Position numbers and translations under genes: made by a program
In this document: in pieces, positions 1 to 7,748 of the stretch
Numbering within the stretch: position 1 is the first letter of the stretch
How the letters are laid out: every line of letters begins with the position of its first letter
Notes under the pieces: generated by a model
What the model saw: only the letters and a program-made list of their open reading frames with translations
Told to the model about the DNA's origin: nothing
Database searches by the model: none
Source: Candidatus Omnitrophica bacterium UBA6210
GTDB lineage: Bacteria > Omnitrophota > Gorgyraeia > Velamenicoccales > Velamenicoccaceae
Length of the DNA stretch: 64,000 nucleotides
Reading direction: 5' to 3'
NCBI GenBank assembly: GCA_002421805.1
Contig: DISM01000006.1
Span: forward strand, 186,001 to 250,000

Positions 1-1
1 G

Positions 2-133
2 CTTGAGTCTTCGCATGCCCTGGCCTATCTGCCGAAGCTGGCGAGGCATTTGAAGAAGAACGATATCGTGATCGTCTGCCTTTCGGGGCGCGGCGACAAG
101 GACGCCAATACATTAAGCCATGAATCGCATTGA
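2..133 (+). CDS. trpB: Tryptophan synthase beta chain, C-terminal end (partial)
   Basis: Only the last 43 codons lie in the window; the reading frame is open from base 2 and stops with TGA at 131-133. The translated tail carries LESSHALAYL and then CLSGRGDKD, the conserved end of TrpB that includes the serine/glycine-rich stretch near the PLP phosphate pocket. TrpB condenses indole with serine to give tryptophan. The last 14 bases overlap the start of trpA, the usual arrangement for the two subunits of the alpha2-beta2 complex and a sign of translational coupling. The rest of the gene lies upstream of the window. Confidence 0.93.
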   Translation, partial: LESSHALAYLPKLARHLKKNDIVIVCLSGRGDKDANTLSHESH

Positions 134-917
134 TGCGACATTCAGGAAACTCCGAAAAACCGGACGCCGGGCGTTGATCCCGTTTGTAACGGCGGGTTAT
201 CCCGGTCTTGCCGCGACGGAAAAGATCGTCCTGGGCCTGGAGGCAGCCGGTGCCGACGTCATCGAGCTGGGTGTGCCGTTTTCAGACCCGATCGCGGATG
301 GCCCTGTTATTCAGATGTCTTCTTTCGAGGCGCTCAAGAAAGGCGTCACCCTTAAGGATGTGCTCGGCATGGTCAGGCGGTTGCGCCGCCGCACACAGGT
401 CCCCTTGGTTGCCATGACTTATTTTAACCCGGTGCTGCAATACGGGCCCAGGCGTTTTGTCGGCGATGCGCTGACGGCAGGCCTTGACGGCGTCATCATC
501 CCGGACCTGCCGCCGCAGGAAGAAAAGGATTTTCAGGCAGAGGCCCGCAGGAAAGGGTTTGCGGTGGTGCTTTTTATTTCTCCGACGACGCCGCCGGCGC
601 GCGCCCGAGCCATCGCAAAGAGGGCGAAGGGCTTTATCTATTTCGTTTCTCTTGCCGGGGTCACCGGGGCGCGGCGCAAACTGCCGGCGGATCTCAAGGC
701 GCGCCTTACGGCCACCAAAAGGATCGCGGGCCGAACACCCGTGTGCGTGGGCTTCGGTGTTTCTTCGCCGAAACAGGTCAGGGAGCTTGGGCCTTATTGT
801 GACGGGGTTATCGTCGGCAGCGCCGTGGTCAATAAGATCCGCGAAGGCCTGAGGTCGAAGGATTATGTCGCGAAAGTTGCGGCTTTTATCAGAAATTTGA
901 AGGGTGAACATGTATAA
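120..917 (+). CDS. trpA: Tryptophan synthase alpha chain
   Basis: 265-aa protein, normal length for TrpA, which splits indole-3-glycerol phosphate into indole and glyceraldehyde 3-phosphate and channels indole to TrpB. It is a TIM barrel. FVTAGYPG is at about 22-29, and GADVIELGVPFSDPIADG places Glu49 and Asp60 exactly at the classic catalytic positions. The phosphate-binding part is seen as AGVTGAR near 178, VGFGVS near 213 and IVGSAVV near 233. The start overlaps the end of trpB by 14 bases, and the end overlaps the M16 peptidase gene. It is part of a trp operon that begins before the window. Confidence 0.97.
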   Translation: MNRIDATFRKLRKTGRRALIPFVTAGYPGLAATEKIVLGLEAAGADVIELGVPFSDPIADGPVIQMSSFEALKKGVTLKDVLGMVRRLRRRTQVPLVAMTYFNPVLQYGPRRFVGDALTAGLDGVIIPDLPPQEEKDFQAEARRKGFAVVLFISPTTPPARARAIAKRAKGFIYFVSLAGVTGARRKLPADLKARLTATKRIAGRTPVCVGFGVSSPKQVRELGPYCDGVIVGSAVVNKIREGLRSKDYVAKVAAFIRNLKGEHV

Positions 918-2181
918 GATCCGCGAATACGGCAACAGCGTGCGGCTGGTGTATCGCAAGATGAAAGGGGTTTCTTCCGTCGCCCTCGGTTTCTGGGTCA
1001 ATGCAGGGTCGCGCAACGAGCCCGCGGCCACGAACGGCGTCAGCCATTTCCTGGAACACCTTTTGTTCAAGGGGTCCAAAAAATATAGCGGCGACCAGAT
1101 CAAGGAAAACATCGAAGGCCTGGGAGGCTCGCTTAACGCCTTCACTTCCGAAGAGAATACCTGTTATTACGCGAAATTCCTCGGCCGCCATCTGAAGAAG
1201 GTCTTCGGCGTCCTTTCGGATATGGTCCTTCATCCCGTGCTTAAAGAGTCCGATATCGAGAAGGAGAGGACTGTTATCATCGAAGAGATCAAGATGTACA
1301 AGGACCTGCCGCAATTCCAGGTTGCGGAGGTCTTTGACGAGCTTTTGTGGCCGCATCACCCCCTGGGACGCAATATCGCCGGTTCCATCGAGACTGTGAA
1401 GGCGATCAGCCGCGGCGTCCTGTCGGGTTATCACAGTCAGTGGTATAGTCCGGCCAATATCGTGATCGCCTGCGCCGGCGACCTAGACGAGGAACTCCTG
1501 GAGGATTCTGTCGAGAGGATATATGCCGGGCTCAAGGCCGCAGCTGTCGGCCGTATCGAGCCTTTTGTCGCGCATCATCAGGGGCCGCAGATCAAGCTGG
1601 TCGCCAAGGATATCGAGCAGACGCATATCCATATCGGCTTTCCGTCTCTCTGGCGCGCACACCGTGACCGTTTTGTCCAGGGGCTTATCCACGTGATCCT
1701 CGGCGGGAATATGTCCAGCCGTCTTTTTAACGAGGTCCGGGAGAAGAAGGGGCTGGCCTATGAGATCGCCACCCACGTCAAGAGGCTCAAGGATACCGGC
1801 GTCTTTTTTGTCCACGCAGGGATCGACAGCCGCAATCTCGTGGAGGCGTCTCGGGTCATCTTCCAGGAACTTGACCGGATGAGCCACCAAAAGGTCCCGG
1901 CGGGCGAGCTGCGCCGGGCCAAGGACTTTCTGACCGCCCAATCGGAGATGGCGCTGGACGATACCATGGAACATATGCTCTGGATCGGCGATTCCCTGAT
2001 GAACCTGGGCTTCTTGCAGACCAAAGAGGAGGTGAGGCGCCATATCGAACGCATCAGTGCGGCAGATATCCTCCGCGTGGCCGAAGAGATGATCTCCTGG
2101 CGCCGCCTGTACGTGGCTGCCGTCGGGCCCGGGGTCGACGCCTACCAGGAAAAGATGCGCCAGATGGCGGCCGAGCGGTGA
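910..2181 (+). CDS. M16 family zinc metallopeptidase (processing-peptidase-like)
   Basis: 423-aa single-chain M16B-type peptidase. The inverted zinc motif HFLEH is at about 46-50, with the downstream glutamate supplied by the ERTVIIEEI segment near 120-128. The C-terminal half has the inactive-domain hallmark RLFNEVREKKGLAYEI, which contains the R/Y pair that binds substrate. Length and layout resemble the YmxG/MPP-beta group. No signal peptide is visible, so a cytoplasmic peptidase is likely. I chose ATG at 910 because a GAAGGG Shine-Dalgarno sits about 6 bases before it; GTG at 904 is an alternative. The start overlaps trpA, suggesting cotranscription with the trp genes without an obvious shared pathway. 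Confidence 0.9.
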   Translation: MYKIREYGNSVRLVYRKMKGVSSVALGFWVNAGSRNEPAATNGVSHFLEHLLFKGSKKYSGDQIKENIEGLGGSLNAFTSEENTCYYAKFLGRHLKKVFGVLSDMVLHPVLKESDIEKERTVIIEEIKMYKDLPQFQVAEVFDELLWPHHPLGRNIAGSIETVKAISRGVLSGYHSQWYSPANIVIACAGDLDEELLEDSVERIYAGLKAAAVGRIEPFVAHHQGPQIKLVAKDIEQTHIHIGFPSLWRAHRDRFVQGLIHVILGGNMSSRLFNEVREKKGLAYEIATHVKRLKDTGVFFVHAGIDSRNLVEASRVIFQELDRMSHQKVPAGELRRAKDFLTAQSEMALDDTMEHMLWIGDSLMNLGFLQTKEEVRRHIERISAADILRVAEEMISWRRLYVAAVGPGVDAYQEKMRQMAAER

Positions 2182-2219
2182 AACGCGCCTCAAAGACAGC
2201 GGCCGCAGGCTAAAACAAT

Positions 2220-2248
2220 TTGACATGACTTTTGACTTATGGTAATAA
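2220..2248 (+). promoter_or_regulatory. Sigma-70-type promoter before the DUF5679-like gene
   Basis: TTGACA at 2220-2225 and TAATAA at 2243-2248, separated by 17 bases. Transcription would start near 2255 and run into the small zinc-ribbon gene and rsfS-argS. The -35 is perfect; the -10 matches four of six consensus positions. Confidence 0.5.
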
Positions 2249-2289
2249 TAAACAAGGCATAGTTATCCATTACACAACAGGAGGCGGAT

Positions 2290-2430
2290 ATGGAAGGTTA
2301 TTGCGTGAAGTGCAAGTCGAAGAGAGAGATGAAGGACACCAAAGAACAGACCATGAAGAACGGGCGCAAAGCCATGAAGGGGAAATGCGCCAATTGCGGT
2401 ACGTCCATGTTCAAGATCCTTGGTAAGTAG
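2290..2430 (+). CDS. Tiny CxxC protein, DUF5679-like
   Basis: 46-aa protein starting at ATG 2290, with a strong AGGAGG at 2279-2284. Two CxxC pairs (CVKC near 5-8 and CANC near 35-38) bracket the segment KREMKDTKEQTMKNGRKA, which gives a minimal zinc ribbon. The pattern Y-CxxC-K-MK-TMKNGR-A-G-C-CGT-MF-I matches my recollection of the DUF5679 family, small proteins common in uncultivated bacteria and of unknown function. It lies just downstream of its own promoter and ahead of rsfS, whose Shine-Dalgarno context (AACAGGAGG) is the same. Shortness would make gene callers miss it. Confidence 0.8.
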   Translation: MEGYCVKCKSKREMKDTKEQTMKNGRKAMKGKCANCGTSMFKILGK

Positions 2431-2473
2431 TATCCGTTAGGCTCTCGAGGTTTTTTTAACAGGAGGGTGCAAC

Positions 2474-2845
2474 ATAGAAGCCAGAAAAAAGGCTCTCTTG
2501 GCGGCCAGGCTCGCTGAAGAGAGAAAAGCAGAAGATGTGGTTGTGCTTGATATGAGGAAGGTGGCAAACTTCTGCGATTATTTTGTCATCTGCAGCGCCG
2601 CTTCGCAAAGGCGGGCGGCGGCTATTGCGGAACTCATCGAAGAGACGTTTGACCAGCATGGCCTGGTGCTGAAATCGGTCGAAGGAAAGCGCGAAGGCGT
2701 GTGGATACTATTGGATTATTCCGATATAGTTATCCACATTTTTTTTAAAGACGTCCGTGACTACTATAGTTTAGACAGATTGTGGGCGGACGCGAAACGG
2801 GTCAATGTTTCAAGAGGTCGAAAAACAACTCCTGTCACTCCTTAG
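2474..2845 (+). CDS. rsfS: Ribosome silencing factor RsfS (Iojap family)
   Basis: RsfS binds uL14 and blocks joining of the ribosomal subunits when nutrients are low. The family core is clear: KAEDVVVLDMRK, CDYFVICSAASQRRAAAIA, KSVEGKREGVWILLDY and VIHIFFKDVRDYYSLDRLW. The start is unusual. No ATG, GTG or well-placed TTG exists; AGGAGG at 2461-2466 stands 7 bases before ATA at 2474, which gives a 123-aa protein with the N-terminal helix length normal for the family. TTG at 2498 would cut eight residues and has no Shine-Dalgarno. The end overlaps argS by 41 bases. The common neighbour nadD is absent. Confidence 0.88.
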   Translation: MEARKKALLAARLAEERKAEDVVVLDMRKVANFCDYFVICSAASQRRAAAIAELIEETFDQHGLVLKSVEGKREGVWILLDYSDIVIHIFFKDVRDYYSLDRLWADAKRVNVSRGRKTTPVTP

Positions 2846-4499
2846 AAAGAGCGTCGCAGCCGTCTGCAGCGCTTCTTCTGCCGAACATCAACCCCCCAAG
2901 CATATCCTGGATGCTGTGACTTTAGAGATCCCCAAAGAAAAAACCTTTGGGGATCTCTCTTGCAGTATCGCCATGAAACTTTCTTCTTTTTTGCGCGCAA
3001 AGCCCCAAGCAATTGCCGCCGCCATCATCGATCAACTTTATGCGCTGACCCGCAAGGAAGATGCGACGCTTATCCGCAAGGCGGAGGTCAAGGGCGCCGG
3101 ATTCATTAATATTTTTCTGGCAGACAAGGTCTATCAGGACCTTTTGCGTTCGGTCAACGAGGAGAAGGAAGGGTTTGGCAGGACGGACGCGGGGGGGAGC
3201 GGCCGCCTTCTTTTGGAATTCGTCAGCGCCAACCCTACGGGCGCCCTCTCTATCGCGCACGCGCGACAGGCCGCCGTCGGGGACGCCCTGGCGAACATCC
3301 TCGGCGCTGTGGGCTATGAGGTGACCCGGGAATATTATTTGAACGACGAAGGCAACCAGATCCGTATCCTCGGCCGTTCCATCTGGCTGCGTTATTGCGA
3401 AAAAAAAGGCGAGACGGTCGATTTTCCCGAAGATCATTATCAGGGAGACTATATCGGGGAGCTGGCTGCCGAGCTCCTGCAAGACGCCGCCATGCGCCGC
3501 AAGATCGACGGGATGTCCGGGGAAGCCCGGGATTCATTTTTCATGGAATACGGCACGCAGAAGATCATGGCCGTTATCCGCAAGGAACTGGATGATTTCG
3601 GCGTCTCTTTTGACGTCTGGTACAGCCAGAAGGCCCTGGGCGCATCGGGGAAGGTCGAAGAGGCCCTGGAGGAGCTGAAGGCCAAGGGATATATTTATGA
3701 GTCCGAGGGGGCGGTTTGGTTCAAATCGACGGCTTTCGGCGACGACAAGGACAGGGTTGTGCGTAAATCCGACGGCGCTTATACGTATCTGACACCGGAC
3801 ATCGCGTATCACAAGGATAAATTCCAGCGGGGGTTTGTTCATCTGGTCAACATCTGGGGTCCGGACCATCATGGCTATATCCCCCGCATGAAGGCGGCGA
3901 TCCAGGCATTGGGCCATGACAAAGAGGCCATGGATGTCATCATCGTGCAGCTGGCGACGCTCTTCCGCGGCGGCGTGCCTGTGCCTATGTCGACGCGCAA
4001 AGGTCAGTATGTGACGTTGACGGAACTCCTGGAAGAGGTCGGCCGCGATGCCGGGCGGTTTTTCTTTTTGATGCGCAAGACCGACAGCCATCTGGATTTT
4101 GATCTGGAATTAGCGAAAAAACAAACGTCCGAGAACCCCGTTTATTACGTGCAATACGCCCATGCGCGCATCACGGGCATCTTGAACAGCGCGGGCCAGG
4201 GGCAGGACGCCGCAGTCGACCTGGCGCGTCTGGACCAGCCCGAAGAGAAAGACCTGATGCGCTCGCTTTTGGAATATCCGTTCTGTCTTTTGGTGTGCGC
4301 CAAGCAGCTGGACCCTTACAGCCTGACCGTTTATCTGCAGTCTCTGGCTTCGTCCTTTCACCGTTTTTACGACCGTCACAAGGTCTTATCCGATGATGCG
4401 GCATTGACCGCCGCCCGCCTTTATCTTATCCGGGCGGTCAAGATCGTCCTGGCCTGCGGCCTGAAGATGCTTGGTGTGACAGCCCCTGAGAGGATGTGA
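2805..4499 (+). CDS. argS: Arginyl-tRNA synthetase
   Basis: 564-aa class I synthetase that charges tRNA-Arg. The N-terminal additional domain covers about 1-105 (with KTFGDLSC and KGAGFINIFL), then SANPTGALSIAHAR near 141-154 is the HIGH region, in which HIGH/HVGH is replaced by IAHA. The KMSK region is the degenerate MSTRKG form common in ArgRS, near 397-402. The DALR anticodon-binding domain fills the C-terminus (VYYVQYAHARI followed by helices). The ATG at 2805 lies inside the end of rsfS, so translation is probably coupled. The stop codon lies inside an inverted repeat. Confidence 0.97.
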   Translation: MFQEVEKQLLSLLRKSVAAVCSASSAEHQPPKHILDAVTLEIPKEKTFGDLSCSIAMKLSSFLRAKPQAIAAAIIDQLYALTRKEDATLIRKAEVKGAGFINIFLADKVYQDLLRSVNEEKEGFGRTDAGGSGRLLLEFVSANPTGALSIAHARQAAVGDALANILGAVGYEVTREYYLNDEGNQIRILGRSIWLRYCEKKGETVDFPEDHYQGDYIGELAAELLQDAAMRRKIDGMSGEARDSFFMEYGTQKIMAVIRKELDDFGVSFDVWYSQKALGASGKVEEALEELKAKGYIYESEGAVWFKSTAFGDDKDRVVRKSDGAYTYLTPDIAYHKDKFQRGFVHLVNIWGPDHHGYIPRMKAAIQALGHDKEAMDVIIVQLATLFRGGVPVPMSTRKGQYVTLTELLEEVGRDAGRFFFLMRKTDSHLDFDLELAKKQTSENPVYYVQYAHARITGILNSAGQGQDAAVDLARLDQPEEKDLMRSLLEYPFCLLVCAKQLDPYSLTVYLQSLASSFHRFYDRHKVLSDDAALTAARLYLIRAVKIVLACGLKMLGVTAPERM

Positions 4500-4522
4500 A
4501 AAACGGCAGGACCGTTTTTCAC
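4496..4522 (+). terminator. Inverted repeat over the argS stop codon, possible terminator
   Basis: Perfect 11-bp arms GTGAAAAACGG (4496-4506) and CCGTTTTTCAC (4512-4522) around a 5-base loop. The argS TGA is inside the left arm. The T-run lies within the right arm rather than after it, so this could be a terminator, an mRNA 3'-end stabiliser or both. Confidence 0.5.
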
Positions 4523-4844
4523 TCTGAGGCATACCCAGATCTATTTTGAGATTGCCGAAGAGTCTTTCGAGCAAATCTCGGCGTCTTTATCCTGAGGTAT
4601 CCCCCGATTTCTTTTCGGGTGACCGAAGGATCTTTCCTTCATCCTGTTCTAAAACTTTTTCAATCCCTCGGCAGGGATCCCCGGCTTCGGCCTCTGGCCA
4701 GAGCCGGGGAGGAACACGGTGCTGCCTCGGGAGGGAACCCCCGGGGAGGCGCTGTTAGGACTATTTGGGAGACTGTTCGAAACAAGAAGAGAGCCCCGGG
4801 CTTGCCCTCGCTTCGGCGAGGGCGAAACCTGGGGGATTCCACTC
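4523..4844 (+). other. Hairpin-rich intergenic region between argS and recJ
   Basis: About 320 bases without a convincing gene; the open frames here have no family-like content. It holds a series of short stem-loops: GAAGGA/TCCTTC around a TCTT loop near 4624, a GC-rich imperfect stem CCCCGGCT/AGCCGGGG near 4679-4710, and GCCCTCGC/GCGAGGGC closed by a TTCG tetraloop at 4804-4823. The last hairpin is 21 bases before the recJ start. I see no sigma-70 promoter of good quality. Confidence 0.5.
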
Positions 4845-6536
4845 ATGCAAAAGACCTGGAAGATCAAAGAACCCGATATCGCCCTCAAGAATTCTTTGAG
4901 CCGTGAATTGTCCACGAGCGGGCTTTTTGCCCAGATCCTGATCAACAGGGGATTGACGGATAAAGCCAAAGCGGAGGCGTTTTTGCGTTCCGGCCTTGCC
5001 GATCTTCATGATCCTTTCCTGATGAAGGGGATGAGAGGGGCGGTCGAGCGCCTGCGGCAGGCGATCGAGAAAAAGGAAAAAGTCTTCATTGCGACGGATT
5101 TCGACGTGGACGGCGTCACGTCTTGCACGATCCTGGAGAGCGAACTACGGCGGCTGGGCGTGGATGTCGGACATTATCTGCCTCACAGGGTCCGGGACGG
5201 TTACGGCTTGAACCCGGAGGCCGTAGAGGAAGCTGGGGCGTTCGGCGCTTCGGTTTTCGTTTCGCTCGATTGCGGGATCACGGCCTTTGCGGAAACAGAC
5301 GCCTTGAATAAAAAGGGCATTGACGTTATCATCGTGGACCATCACGAGCCTCCTGCCGAAGGCCTGCCCGCGGCCTTGGCGATCATCAACCCCAAGCAGG
5401 CAGGGTGTTCCTATCCCTTTAGGGACCTGGCGAGCGTGGGTCTCGCTTTTAAGCTGGTGCAGGCCATGTCTGCGGGAGATGAGCGTCAGTATCTCGATCT
5501 GGCGGCCCTGGGTACGGTTGCGGACGTCGTTCCCCTCCAAGGAGAGAACAGGATCCTTGTCAAACATGGGCTGGATGCCCTGAATAGCACCAAGCGTTAT
5601 GGACTGACGTCTCTTATGGAGGCTGCGGGCCTTGACGCGCAAGCCAAAAAGCTCTCGACGCACTCTATCAGTTTTGTCCTGGCGCCGCGGCTCAATGCCA
5701 GCGGCCGCATGGATTCTGCCCACGCCTCTTTGGACCTGCTTTTAACGCAGGACAGCCTGGAGGCCCAACGCCTGGCAGATACTCTCAACGACCACAACCG
5801 CATGCGCCAGAAGACGGAGGAAAAAGTTTTTCAGCAGGCGATGGACCTGATCGAGCGGGACGTGGATTTCGACAAGGATTTTATTATTGTCCTTTGTCAT
5901 GAGGATTGGCACCCCGGCGTCCTGGGGATCGTCGCCTCCAAGATCGTTGACCGTTACTACCGGCCCGCAGTGATCATTTCTTTACAGGATGATATCGGCC
6001 GCGGCTCGGCGCGTTCGACCCATAACTTCCATATCTATGAAGCCCTCACTCAGTGCGCCTCATGCCTCAAGGAGTATGGAGGGCATAAGTATGCCGCCGG
6101 CCTTTCCCTCGCGCGGCAGGATATCGGAAAATTCAAGGAGCTCTTGAATGATATCGCCAGGAAATCCATGGGGCAGGGCCGTCTGGCGCCGGTGTTGGAG
6201 ATCGACGCCCAGATCCCTTTGTCCCTGATTACCAAGGACTTGATGCGCCAGATCGATTTCCTGAGCCCTTACGGAGAAGGCAATCGCAGGCCGGTCTTTG
6301 CGAGTTTCAACCTTTTGGTCAAGAGCAAGCCCGTTCTCGTCGGCAAGAACTCGATCAAGTTCTGGGTGAGCGACGGGGAGGCGACCTACGAGGCCATCGG
6401 TTTCGGCATGGGGGATTTTTTGGGCCTGGTGAGCGCTTCGGGCCGCGTAGATGCGGCATATTGCCTGGGCTGGGACGAATGGAATGCGCATACGCCGCTG
6501 CAGTTGGAACTCAAGGATATCAGACCGTCAAGCTAG
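4845..6536 (+). CDS. recJ: Single-stranded-DNA-specific exonuclease RecJ
   Basis: 563-aa DHH-family 5'-3' exonuclease used in recombinational and mismatch repair. Motif I is DFDVDG at 85-90 (usual form DYDVDG), the DHH triad is at 165-167 within IIVDHHEPP, and the DHHA1 glycine-rich motif GGHKYAAG lies near 407-414. An OB-fold-like C-terminal part follows. I chose ATG 4845 because the protein then starts like other RecJ proteins (MQKTWKIKEPD) and a GGGGGA stretch stands 8 bases upstream; an in-frame extension to 4719 runs through the hairpin region and is not credible. Confidence 0.96.
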   Translation: MQKTWKIKEPDIALKNSLSRELSTSGLFAQILINRGLTDKAKAEAFLRSGLADLHDPFLMKGMRGAVERLRQAIEKKEKVFIATDFDVDGVTSCTILESELRRLGVDVGHYLPHRVRDGYGLNPEAVEEAGAFGASVFVSLDCGITAFAETDALNKKGIDVIIVDHHEPPAEGLPAALAIINPKQAGCSYPFRDLASVGLAFKLVQAMSAGDERQYLDLAALGTVADVVPLQGENRILVKHGLDALNSTKRYGLTSLMEAAGLDAQAKKLSTHSISFVLAPRLNASGRMDSAHASLDLLLTQDSLEAQRLADTLNDHNRMRQKTEEKVFQQAMDLIERDVDFDKDFIIVLCHEDWHPGVLGIVASKIVDRYYRPAVIISLQDDIGRGSARSTHNFHIYEALTQCASCLKEYGGHKYAAGLSLARQDIGKFKELLNDIARKSMGQGRLAPVLEIDAQIPLSLITKDLMRQIDFLSPYGEGNRRPVFASFNLLVKSKPVLVGKNSIKFWVSDGEATYEAIGFGMGDFLGLVSASGRVDAAYCLGWDEWNAHTPLQLELKDIRPSS

Positions 6537-6578
6537 CCTGTATTCCTTGCGCCGGCAAAGTCCTGGAAGGAGGAAAAG

Positions 6579-7268
6579 GTGAAATATACGGAAAGATGTT
6601 TTATCTTTTTGATCCTGATGTTTTTTACGTCTCGTGTGTGCGAGGCGGCGGCATGCTACGGCACGCGCCTGCCTGAAAAACATCATGCGGCCATCGGCTT
6701 AGAGACGTATGGCATGGATGGAAGGGCCCTTGAGGATGAACAGGGAAAGGTCAGCAGCCGTCAGTATTTCCTGCGCATATCCTATGGTGTCTTCGATTGG
6801 CTTTCCATCGATCTGAAGGGCGGTGGGGGCGATATCAGGCAGCATGCGACGTCCAGCGACGATATCGATTACTCCAGCAGTTTTGCCGGCGGATACGGCC
6901 TGCGGTTGAAACTTCTGGAACACAAAGACGCGAAAGTCGTTTTTGGCTTTCAACATGTCAGCGTTCATCCTTTTCATACAGAGGTTGCCGGTGTCAAGCA
7001 TCGCGCCATCCTGGATGACTGGCAGGTGTCTCTGCTGGCGTCTTACGACATCAAGGGGTGGGTTCCTTATCTTGGCGCGCGCTGGTCAAGGGTTGATTAT
7101 ATCCACTGGATCGATGACGCGCGCAAGAGGGTGATGTCCGATGGAGGCCGTTGCGTGGGGCTGATCGCCGGGATAGACGTGCCATTCGGCAAACGGGTAT
7201 GGATGAACGTCGAGGGGCAGTTTGTGAACGAGATGGCCCTGTCCATCAGTCTGAACTATGGTTTTTGA
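6579..7268 (+). CDS. Predicted outer-membrane beta-barrel protein
   Basis: 229-aa protein I do not recognise by family. The N-terminus is a signal peptide (hydrophobic FIFLILMFF, likely cut after CEA near residue 23). The mature part alternates polar and hydrophobic residues in about eight segments (QYFLRISYGV, WLSIDLKGG, YGLRLKLL, VVFGFQHV, WQVSLLASY, WVPYLGARW, VGLIAGID, LSISLNYGF) and ends in phenylalanine, the signature of a BAM-inserted barrel. The GTG start has AAGGAGG five bases upstream. It stands alone between recJ and a bidirectional terminator. An eight-stranded porin-like or adhesin-like role is only inference. Confidence 0.72.
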   Translation: MKYTERCFIFLILMFFTSRVCEAAACYGTRLPEKHHAAIGLETYGMDGRALEDEQGKVSSRQYFLRISYGVFDWLSIDLKGGGGDIRQHATSSDDIDYSSSFAGGYGLRLKLLEHKDAKVVFGFQHVSVHPFHTEVAGVKHRAILDDWQVSLLASYDIKGWVPYLGARWSRVDYIHWIDDARKRVMSDGGRCVGLIAGIDVPFGKRVWMNVEGQFVNEMALSISLNYGF

Positions 7269-7292
7269 TCTTTATCCGGCCTGCGGGCGAAT

Positions 7293-7326
7293 AAAAAAAT
7301 GACCACATGTCTGTGGTCATTTTTTT
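7293..7326. terminator. Bidirectional rho-independent terminator
   Basis: Seven A's, an 8-bp stem TGACCACA (7300-7307)/TGTGGTCA (7312-7319) with a TGTC loop, then seven T's. The symmetry lets it stop the barrel gene on the plus strand and rpmB on the minus strand, which converge here. Confidence 0.93.
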
Positions 7327-7356
7327 AAAATCCATTCCTTCGGGAACCTGCGCAGC

Positions 7357-7590
7357 CTATCGCGCTTTCCTTACTTTTCCTGCTTTCAGGCATTTGGCGC
7401 AGACATAGGCCGAGGTGATGCGGCCTTTGGCGTCAAGAATTTTGATCTTGTGGACGTTGGGGTTAAACGACCTCTTGGAGCGGCCTGTGATCTTGCGGCC
7501 GGCGCCGCCTTTGATCCTGGCCATACCGCGCCTGGCCGTGTGTCCGCCGATGACCCTGCGTTTGTCGCAAACAATGCATACTTTTGACAT
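7357..7590 (-). CDS. rpmB: Large-subunit ribosomal protein bL28
   Basis: 77-aa ribosomal protein of the large subunit. It starts MSKVCIVCDKR and has the family block HTARRGMARIKGG and the segment RSFNPNVHKIKI. It keeps a CxxC pair at each end (CIVC and CAKC), so it is the zinc-binding C+ version. Read on the minus strand from its own promoter at 7628-7655 and ended by the shared terminator at 7293-7326. The first codon is ATG at 7590 with GAGGAA upstream. Confidence 0.96.
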   Translation of the reverse strand: MSKVCIVCDKRRVIGGHTARRGMARIKGGAGRKITGRSKRSFNPNVHKIKILDAKGRITSAYVCAKCLKAGKVRKAR

Positions 7591-7627
7591 GGCTTCCTCT
7601 TGTTGATTGTGTTCCTAAGACTCTCAA

Positions 7628-7655
7628 ATTATACTGATGAACGGTTCCTTGTCAA
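7628..7655 (-). promoter_or_regulatory. Promoter of rpmB
   Basis: On the minus strand TTGACA (7655-7650) and a perfect TATAAT (7633-7628) are 16 bases apart. Transcription would start near 7621, about 30 bases before the rpmB start codon. Confidence 0.85.
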
Positions 7656-7714
7656 GAAAAAGTTCCGTGCCCATAGCGGTCTTCATCTGGATAAAACCGA
7701 ACGGCAGTGCCCCA

Positions 7715-7742
7715 TTGACTATTGACTGCGGACTGCTAAAAT
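7715..7742 (+). promoter_or_regulatory. Promoter placed for a leaderless RF-like transcript
   Basis: TTGACT at 7715-7720 and TAAAAT at 7737-7742 with a 16-base spacer. The -10 ends six bases before the ATG at 7749, so the predicted start of transcription is the start codon itself. No Shine-Dalgarno is present. Confidence 0.6.
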
Positions 7743-7748
7743 ACCCCC

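Noticed and set aside
282..1145. Long minus-strand reading frames opposite trpA, argS, tex, ftsK and other genes
   Set aside because: They are antisense shadows of GC-rich coding regions with no family content or ribosome sites.
4719..4844. N-terminal extension of RecJ by 42 residues
   Set aside because: It would translate hairpin-rich intergenic DNA, does not resemble RecJ and ignores the ribosome site before 4845.
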